Assembly: GCA_025355395.1 (NCBI GenBank)
Contig: JANXZT010000501.1
Coordinates: forward strand, 1 to 5,533
Reading direction: 5' to 3'
Origin: Betaproteobacteria bacterium
GTDB taxonomy: Bacteria > Pseudomonadota > Gammaproteobacteria > Burkholderiales > Casimicrobiaceae
Length of the DNA: 5,533 bases
Both the position numbers and the translations under genes were made by a program. This document shows, piece by piece, positions 1 to 4,183 of the stretch. The stretch's first letter is position 1, and every line of letters starts with the position of its first letter. The notes under the pieces are model-generated. The model searched no databases. It was not told where the DNA came from and was given only the letters and a program-made list of their open reading frames with translations.

Positions 1-838
1 CGCTCGCGCGGCGCGCCGAATGGCACTGCATGTTGACCGCCACCGGGTTCATCGTGATGTGGGTCGCAGCGAGCTCCACCTGCACCGCAAACGCCGTCGA
101 GTCGCCGCCCAGCCCCTGCGGCCCGATGCCGAGCAGGTTCACTGCCTCGCTCAATTCGGCTTCGAGGCTCGCCCCCGCCGCATCCGCACAATGGGAGCCC
201 AGCGGCCGCGTGGCCGCTATTTTTGCGAGATGCACGCAAAGGTCGGAGGTGCCGCCCACACCGACTCCGACGATGGTCGGCGGGCACGTCCTGCCGCCCG
301 CGGCAATCACGCAGTCGACCACGAATTGCTTGATCGCATCGACACCTTCCGCGGGGATGGCCATGCGCAGGAACGAGTTGTTTTCGGAGCCGCTCCCCTT
401 GGGAATCATCTCGATGCGAATGCCGGCAAGGTCAGAAGTGAAATCGATGTGGATCACCGGAATGCCGATGCCACAGGACGAATGCTCGTTATGACGCGTG
501 AGCGGATGCACCACCGACGAGCGCAGGGGATATTCGCGCGTCGCGCGCTCGCAGCCGTGCCGAATGGCAGCCTTGAGCGCCACCCCGTCGATCTGCACGC
601 CGGGGCCGATCGTGATGTTGTAGATGGGAATGCCAGTGTCCTGGCACAGGAGATTGTCGGTGCGCTCCGCCACCGCAATGTTCTCGATCATCGTTCCCAG
701 CACCGACTTGGCCGTGCGGCCGCTCTCCTGCGACGCGAGCCGCGCGAAGCCCGATTTGATGTCGGGCGGCAGTTGCTTCAGCGCGCGAATGTAGAGCTCT
801 TTCGCCGCCTCTTCGACGCGTTCGATTGGTATGCGCAT
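1..838 (-). CDS. Class I fumarate hydratase / L(+)-tartrate dehydratase alpha subunit (partial, 3' end off window)
   Basis: This is the alpha (N-terminal domain) subunit of an oxygen-sensitive [4Fe-4S] hydro-lyase that interconverts fumarate and malate, or dehydrates tartrate, in the cytoplasm. The reading frame is open from ATG 838 to the window edge (279 residues), close to the full family length of about 280-300. Visible signatures are LLCQDTGIPIY with Cys65, SSCGIG at 121-125, GSGSENNS at 148-155, GGRTCPP with Cys185, GIGPQGLGGDSTA at 237-249 and NMQCHSARRA with Cys272. Cys65, Cys185 and Cys272 are the likely cluster ligands. The start is supported by GAGAGG 8 nt upstream of the ATG. The gene follows the membrane anchor gene after 40 nt, consistent with one transcript carrying succinate-fumarate-malate steps. 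A beta subunit should follow beyond position 1. Sequence alone does not separate fumarase from tartrate dehydratase; the neighbouring Sdh genes favour fumarase. Confidence 0.93.
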   Translation of the reverse strand, partial: MRIPIERVEEAAKELYIRALKQLPPDIKSGFARLASQESGRTAKSVLGTMIENIAVAERTDNLLCQDTGIPIYNITIGPGVQIDGVALKAAIRHGCERATREYPLRSSVVHPLTRHNEHSSCGIGIPVIHIDFTSDLAGIRIEMIPKGSGSENNSFLRMAIPAEGVDAIKQFVVDCVIAAGGRTCPPTIVGVGVGGTSDLCVHLAKIAATRPLGSHCADAAGASLEAELSEAVNLLGIGPQGLGGDSTAFAVQVELAATHITMNPVAVNMQCHSARRAS

Positions 839-878
839 GATCGGAACCTCTCAACAAGTCGCGCGAATTGCGAATCCC

Positions 879-1250
879 TCAAGCGAGATTGAGGGCAAAA
901 GACAAGGCGCACACCGTGGCAATGCCGACCACGGCGGCGATAAGGCTCGGCTGCCAGCCAGCGCGCCAGCCACGGAACTCCACGAAGAGCAGCCGCACCC
1001 CTCCCGCGAGATGAGCGGCCAGCAAGAACACCAGGGCGATCTCGGAAGCGCGCACCAGCGGCTGGTCCGTCCACGCCAAAAACCCGGAGAGCGCCGCCTC
1101 ACCGGTGAGGGCCTGGCCCAACGCCCAGAAATGTGCCGGCAAGAAGAGTGTGAGCGCCACGCCGGAAACCCGATGCAGCGCAAAGGCCCACCACCCTGCG
1201 TGTCCCCGGGTGCGCCAATCCACGCCTAGTACATTCGTACGCGCGGTCAT
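879..1250 (-). CDS. sdhC: Succinate dehydrogenase/fumarate reductase cytochrome b membrane anchor (SdhC type)
   Basis: This 123-residue integral membrane protein is a small haem-b anchor that would hold the dehydrogenase on the membrane and pass electrons to or from quinone. Three hydrophobic segments lie at about residues 28-48, 66-90 and 101-121. The motif LHRVSGV at 25-31 is the SdhC quinone-site signature, with Arg27 and Ser29 as the expected key residues. AHLAGGVR (79-86) supplies His80 in the H-x3-G-x-R haem-ligand pattern, and His40 (PAHFW) is a second candidate ligand. The ATG at 1250 overlaps the preceding stop codon as ATGA, implying translational coupling; no good ribosome binding site of its own is seen. 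A longer reading of the same frame to 1562 only overlaps the upstream gene and was not used. The protein is a paralogue of its upstream neighbour. Assignment as C rather than D is uncertain; the family assignment is firm. Confidence 0.85.
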   Translation of the reverse strand: MTARTNVLGVDWRTRGHAGWWAFALHRVSGVALTLFLPAHFWALGQALTGEAALSGFLAWTDQPLVRASEIALVFLLAAHLAGGVRLLFVEFRGWRAGWQPSLIAAVVGIATVCALSFALNLA

Positions 1251-1591
1251 GCCATGGTCACGGCCACGACCGCACGCAAGCCCGTGAAGAGGACCAGTAT
1301 TCCGAAAAGGAGCAGCCCCATGTCGAGCACCCGTTCCGGCCAGCGCGCGGACTCTCCCAGCACCGTCCGCAAACCAAGGGGTGCATGCACCGCCACCGCG
1401 ATGACGAACGTGCCGTAAAAGAGCGCCCAAACCATGCTCCCGCGCGTGCGGCCGAGAATCTCGGCGGCAGTCAGCCCGCCCCGCACCGCGACGATCATGG
1501 TGGCAAGATGCACCACCACGCACAAGGCAAGGATCATCGCGCTCACCCTTGATGCGAGCCATAGCAGCGCCTCGCGGCGGGCCGCGCTCAT
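1247..1591 (-). CDS. Second succinate dehydrogenase/fumarate reductase membrane anchor, cytochrome b type
   Basis: This 114-residue protein has three hydrophobic segments at about residues 16-36, 52-75 and 90-113, the size and topology of an SdhC/SdhD or FrdC/FrdD anchor. It carries SRVSAM (14-19), the counterpart of the HRVSG quinone-site motif, His28 in helix I, and VHAPLGLR (68-75) with His69 in the H-x3-G-x-R haem pattern. The start is ATG 1591, which overlaps the TGA of the iron-sulfur subunit gene as ATGA, and its stop overlaps the next ATG in the same way. A GGGGCGA stretch inside the upstream gene is the only ribosome-binding candidate. Upstream extension to 1714 gives a charged, non-membrane sequence antisense to nothing useful and was rejected. 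It should form a heterodimer with the product of 879-1250. Whether to call it C or D cannot be decided from the sequence. Confidence 0.82.
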   Translation of the reverse strand: MSAARREALLWLASRVSAMILALCVVVHLATMIVAVRGGLTAAEILGRTRGSMVWALFYGTFVIAVAVHAPLGLRTVLGESARWPERVLDMGLLLFGILVLFTGLRAVVAVTMA

Positions 1592-2316
1592 GGCAGTTCG
1601 CCCCGCAACGCCGCCAGCGCGGTCAATCGCTTCAATCCCGCGATCGCGGCGGTCGGTGTCAGGTGCTTGGGGCAGCGCTCGGTGCAGGTCTGTTGGGTGT
1701 GGCAGGCGTGACACCCGGCGTCACCAGCGACCGCGCCCAAGCGCTCGCGGTTGCCGCCATCGCGCACGTCGTTCACCAGCGTCCAGGCCCGGTTGAGCGC
1801 AGCCGGTCCCAGATAGCGCGGGTTCCAGCGGACGACATCGCAACTCGCATAACAGACGCCGCAGCCGATGCATTCGATCCCCGCATCCACCGCGCGGCGC
1901 TTGTCGGAGTCGGGCGCGACGCGCGCGAGCGGATCGTGACGCGTGGTGGTCGGCGTCAAGTGACCTTTGGCGCGGGCCCATTTGTCGAAGAATTCGCGCA
2001 TGTCGGTGACGAGATCGCGCACGACCGGCAGGTTGGCGAGCGGCGCGATTTCGAGTACACCGTCACGCGCAACGGCCTGCACATGGGTGCGGCAGGTCCA
2101 GCGCGCCTTGCCGTTTACGGTCATGGCGCAGGAGCCGCACATCCCGACGCGGCAGGCAAAGCGATAGGCAAGGGTGGGATCGAGCCGGCGCTGGATGTAA
2201 GTCACGACCTCGAGCACCGTTTGCGACGGCGACCGCGGAACGACATAGCTCACGAAGGCCCCCGCGCCGGCGATATCGGTGCGCCAGACACGCGCCGCAA
2301 GGGAATCGGTGGGCAT
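1588..2316 (-). CDS. sdhB: Succinate dehydrogenase / fumarate reductase iron-sulfur subunit
   Basis: The protein (242 residues) is the electron-wiring subunit between the flavoprotein and the membrane anchors of complex II. All three cluster motifs are intact. The plant-type ferredoxin [2Fe-2S] site has Cys55, Cys60, Cys63 and Cys75 (CRVGMCGSC then Cys after 11 residues). CIGCGVCYASC gives Cys149, Cys152, Cys155 and Cys159. CHTQQTCTERCPKHLTP gives Cys205, Cys211 and Cys215. By analogy with E. coli SdhB, Cys149/152/155/215 would bind [4Fe-4S] and Cys159/205/211 would bind [3Fe-4S]; the numbering is nearly identical to the E. coli protein. ATG 2316 was chosen because the family begins just before the ferredoxin fold; the frame's extension to 2460 runs into the upstream gene. 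The start lies 16 nt after the upstream stop, with a weak GGCGGGCGGA upstream. No sdhA/frdA flavoprotein gene precedes it, which is unusual. Confidence 0.93.
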   Translation of the reverse strand: MPTDSLAARVWRTDIAGAGAFVSYVVPRSPSQTVLEVVTYIQRRLDPTLAYRFACRVGMCGSCAMTVNGKARWTCRTHVQAVARDGVLEIAPLANLPVVRDLVTDMREFFDKWARAKGHLTPTTTRHDPLARVAPDSDKRRAVDAGIECIGCGVCYASCDVVRWNPRYLGPAALNRAWTLVNDVRDGGNRERLGAVAGDAGCHACHTQQTCTERCPKHLTPTAAIAGLKRLTALAALRGELP

Positions 2317-2332
2317 CAGAGTCCGCCCGCCG

Positions 2333-2794
2333 TCATGTGCGCGCATCGCCGTGAAAGAGCCGGACGGTGTGCCGGGCTTCCGCGAAAAAGAGCCACCGCT
2401 CTGCCATGAGTCCGATGATACAGAGGCCGGCGGCGAACTGCGCAGCGGCCGTGTTGCCACCTCCGAACCCGAGCCAGATCAAGGGCAGGACAAAACCACC
2501 GAGCCATGCCAGCCAACGCAGCAGCGACGCCTGAACGCGACTGGCGGTGAATCCGAACTCGTGGGTGAGAAACGTTCCGCTCGTATGGCCCGCACCGAGC
2601 AGCCGCGCCGCCATGATCGAAAGTGGCGCCCGACCCGGCACCGGCGGCGGGCGCACGCCGTGGGCAACACCGATGGCCTGCTCCAGGGTGCGCGATTCCG
2701 TCATGCCCGAGGCACGCCGCCACCAGATCAGCTTGACGATCAACGCGATGATCCCCAACGCCAACGCGATTGCTCCAATGCCCGCCGGCCGCAT
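2333..2794 (-). CDS. soeC: SoeC/DmsC-like membrane anchor, N-terminal half missing
   Basis: The product (153 residues) resembles the C-terminal half of the multi-pass quinone-interacting anchor of DMSO reductase/sulfite dehydrogenase complexes. Residues 5-25 form a membrane helix ending in WWRR; a loop with GHTSGTFLTHEFGF (69-82) follows, then helices at about 91-110 and 117-140, and the C-terminal signature ERWLFFAEARHTV (132-144) typical of SoeC/DmsC. Family members are about 280-330 residues with around eight helices, so some 130-170 residues and several helices are missing at the N-terminus. The ATG at 2794 is 7 nt after the upstream stop and has no clear ribosome binding site. Upstream in the same frame the sequence is Arg/Ser/His-rich and not membrane-like. 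This is probably a pseudogene remnant that happens to remain open. A short but functional anchor is the alternative, less likely because the partner ferredoxin is also truncated. Confidence 0.75.
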   Translation of the reverse strand: MRPAGIGAIALALGIIALIVKLIWWRRASGMTESRTLEQAIGVAHGVRPPPVPGRAPLSIMAARLLGAGHTSGTFLTHEFGFTASRVQASLLRWLAWLGGFVLPLIWLGFGGGNTAAAQFAAGLCIIGLMAERWLFFAEARHTVRLFHGDART

Positions 2795-2801
2795 GGCGCG
2801 A

Positions 2802-3443
2802 TCAGCCGCCGATGAGGCGTGCCGCGAGCGCCAACAATGCCGCGAGCGGTGTGCCGGGCACGCGCGTCGATGCCTCGCCAGAAACGGGAGGGCTACGCGG
2901 CGCAGCGACTGCCGCGACTTTGGGCACCCGCGGGGGCAGGTACCGGTTCACCGGGCGATAGCCCATGTCCTCCAGGAGCCCAAAGCCGCCGCGTTCGGCC
3001 GAGATCTGTGCGACCTGTGACGACGGATCATCCAGGTCGCCGAAGAACCGGGCGTGGGTGGGACACGCCAGGACACAAGCGGGTTGCCGCTCGGGCTCCG
3101 GCAATGCCTCGTTATAAATGCGATCGACGCAGAGGGTGCATTTTTTCATGGTGCCCGCCGCCTGATCGAGCTCGCGTGCGCCGTAAGGACAGGCCCATGC
3201 GCACAAATTGCAGCCGATGCATTTTTCCTGGTCGACCAGCACGATGCCGTCATCACGCTTGTACGAGGCGCCGGTCGGGCACACCGTCACGCAATCGGCA
3301 TCCTCGCAATGGAGGCAGGACATCGGCTGCGCTGCGGCACACGACGGAATGATATAGCTGGGCGCCTGCCCTCGCAACCACGCCAACGCAGGAACCGCGC
3401 CAACGCGGGACGGGCCGTACCGACCCTTGCGCCAGCTACGCAC
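2802..3443 (-). CDS. soeB: SoeB/DmsB-like 4Fe-4S ferredoxin subunit, 5'-truncated with a foreign-looking C-terminal tail
   Basis: The product (213 residues from GTG 3443) belongs to the four-cluster ferredoxin subunits of molybdopterin oxidoreductases and most resembles SoeB of cytoplasmic sulfite dehydrogenase (SoeABC). Cysteine group II is Cys43/46/51/55 (SCLHCEDADCVTVCPTGA), group III Cys75/78/81/85 (CIGCNLCAWACPYGA) and group IV Cys102/105/123/127 (CTLCVDRI and PACVLACP). Group I, normally near residue 12-25 of intact members, is absent, so only 12 of 16 ligands remain; since group I shares clusters with group IV, at least one or two clusters would be lost. An in-frame TAG lies at 3453-3455, and GTG 3443 has no ribosome binding site. 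The conserved part ends near NRYLPPR (166-172); the last 40 residues are Ala/Pro-rich and finish with hydrophobic TPLAALLALAARLIGG. The gene is probably non-functional. No catalytic subunit gene lies upstream. Confidence 0.82.
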   Translation of the reverse strand: MRSWRKGRYGPSRVGAVPALAWLRGQAPSYIIPSCAAAQPMSCLHCEDADCVTVCPTGASYKRDDGIVLVDQEKCIGCNLCAWACPYGARELDQAAGTMKKCTLCVDRIYNEALPEPERQPACVLACPTHARFFGDLDDPSSQVAQISAERGGFGLLEDMGYRPVNRYLPPRVPKVAAVAAPRSPPVSGEASTRVPGTPLAALLALAARLIGG

Positions 3444-3455
3444 CAGAGTAGACTA

Positions 3456-3470
3456 GGCTTAGTTTAGGCC
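3456..3470. promoter_or_regulatory. Candidate toxin-antitoxin operator (imperfect palindrome)
   Basis: GGCTTAGTTTAGGCC has arms GGCTTA and TAGGCC that match at five of six positions around a GTT centre. It sits in the 28-bp divergent spacer and ends 1 bp before the first possible antitoxin ATG (3472), or 13 bp before the second (3484). Antitoxins of this type usually repress their own operon through such palindromes. A poor promoter candidate, TTGCGC (3427-3432) and TAGACT (3449-3454) with a 16-bp spacer, lies just upstream. The palindrome is seen; its role is inferred. Confidence 0.3.
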
Positions 3471-3471
3471 A

Positions 3472-3732
3472 ATGGGCGGCCAAATGCAGGAATTCGAGCA
3501 GGTCAATATCCACTACGCCAAGACGAATCTGTCGCGTCTCGTCGATAAAGTCGCGAGTGGCACCGAGGTCGTCATCGCCAAAGCCGGCAAGCCCATGGCC
3601 AGGCTCGTTCCCATCAAGCCTGTCCTGCGCGTGCGCAAGCCCGGTTTCCTGAAAGGCAAGATCAAGATTGCCGATGATTTCGATGCGCCCCTTCCGCTGC
3701 AGGTGCTCGATGCATTCGAGGGGCGCGGGTGA
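3472..3732 (+). CDS. Phd/YefM-family antitoxin
   Basis: This 86-residue protein is the antitoxin of a type II module: it would bind and neutralise the PIN-domain toxin encoded next and repress the operon. The N-terminal core VNIHYAKTNLSRLVDKV (11-27) followed by GTEVVIAKAGKPMARLVPI (30-48) is the Phd/YefM DNA-binding fold signature. The C-terminal part, with KPGFLKGKIKIADDFDAPLP, is the toxin-wrapping tail seen in antitoxins paired with this VapC subgroup. Two in-frame ATGs are possible, 3472 and 3484; neither has a strong ribosome binding site, and homologues usually begin only a few residues before the VNIH motif, so 3484 (82 residues) is also plausible. The gene overlaps the toxin by 4 nt and is transcribed divergently from the truncated ferredoxin gene 28 bp away. 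Base composition is visibly less GC-rich than the operon to the left, which suggests separate acquisition. Confidence 0.88.
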   Translation: MGGQMQEFEQVNIHYAKTNLSRLVDKVASGTEVVIAKAGKPMARLVPIKPVLRVRKPGFLKGKIKIADDFDAPLPLQVLDAFEGRG

Positions 3733-4106
3733 GACTGCTGCTCGACACGCAAATCTATCTTTGGTACCTGGCGGATTCACGCAAGCTGTCCAAGAGGGCG
3801 CGCGGCGAAATCGCTGGCGCCGTGGAGGTGTTTGTCAGCGCTGCGTCGATATGGGAGGCCGCCATCAAAGCCGGTATCGGCAAATTGAACGTCGTGGCGG
3901 GCGATCTCGTAGCCGGAATACGGGCAAGCGGTTTTAGCGAATTGCCCGTCTCGGCGCTGCATGTCGCGCGCGTCACCGGGTTACCGCACCATCATCGTGA
4001 TCCATTCGATCGCCTGTTGGTGGCGCAGGCGATGTATGAACCGTTGCATTTGCTGACAGCGGATGTGGTGCTGAAACAGTACTCGGACTTGGTTCTATTG
4101 AATTGA
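3729..4106 (+). CDS. vapC: VapC-like PIN-domain ribonuclease toxin
   Basis: This 125-residue toxin of a type II system is expected to be a magnesium-dependent ribonuclease that inhibits translation when released from its antitoxin. It is a complete single PIN domain: LLLDTQIYLWYL gives Asp6, SAASIWEAAIK (38-48) gives Glu43, HRDPFDRLLVAQA (89-101) gives Asp91 and Asp94, and LLTAD (108-112) gives Asp112. Asp6, Glu43, Asp94 and Asp112 are the expected acidic metal-binding set, all present, so the toxin looks active. The start is the GTG at 3729, overlapping the antitoxin TGA as GTGA, which implies coupled translation. Length is normal for the family. It converges on the CoA ligase gene, whose stop codon lies 77 bp downstream. 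The RNA target cannot be predicted. Confidence 0.9.
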   Translation: MRLLLDTQIYLWYLADSRKLSKRARGEIAGAVEVFVSAASIWEAAIKAGIGKLNVVAGDLVAGIRASGFSELPVSALHVARVTGLPHHHRDPFDRLLVAQAMYEPLHLLTADVVLKQYSDLVLLN

Positions 4107-4126
4107 TTTACTCTCGGAACCGATTT

Positions 4127-4146
4127 CATGTCCTTCGGGACTCATG
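4127..4146. terminator. UUCG-loop hairpin between convergent genes, possible terminator
   Basis: The gap between the toxin and the ligase holds GTCC-TTCG-GGAC (4130-4141), a perfect 4-bp stem capped by the very stable C(UUCG)G tetraloop. It extends by CAT/ATG pairing (4127-4129 with 4144-4146) across a 2-nt bulge. ATTTC (4123-4127) and GAAAT (4149-4153) could pair as an alternative outer stem. No T-run follows on either strand, so intrinsic termination is doubtful; it could serve either convergent transcript. The rest of the 4107-4183 gap shows nothing recognisable. Confidence 0.3.
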
Positions 4147-4183
4147 CCGAAATACAATCGTCGCCAAGACCAACCGCGCACTC

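Noticed and set aside
20..892. Long plus-strand open frame (290 codons) over the left end
   Set aside because: It is antisense to the fumarase alpha gene, which shows conserved cluster cysteines and family motifs; the plus-strand translation is Arg/His/Asp-rich with no domain pattern.
1549..2409. Long plus-strand open frame (286 codons)
   Set aside because: It is antisense to the sdhB gene with its three intact cluster motifs; a by-product of high GC content.
2316..2723. Minus-strand open frame overlapping the SoeC-like gene in another frame
   Set aside because: The translation is Arg/His/Cys-rich without membrane helices; the overlapping frame has the ERWLFFAEARH anchor signature.
3436..3780. 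Minus-strand open frame opposite the antitoxin, checked as the lost N-terminus of the SoeB-like protein
   Set aside because: It contains no CxxCxxC group or other ferredoxin feature and is simply the complement of the antitoxin gene.
3444..4183. Toxin-antitoxin segment as cargo of an insertion sequence or integron cassette
   Set aside because: No transposase or integrase, no terminal inverted repeats, no target-site duplication and no attC-like structure could be seen at its flanks.
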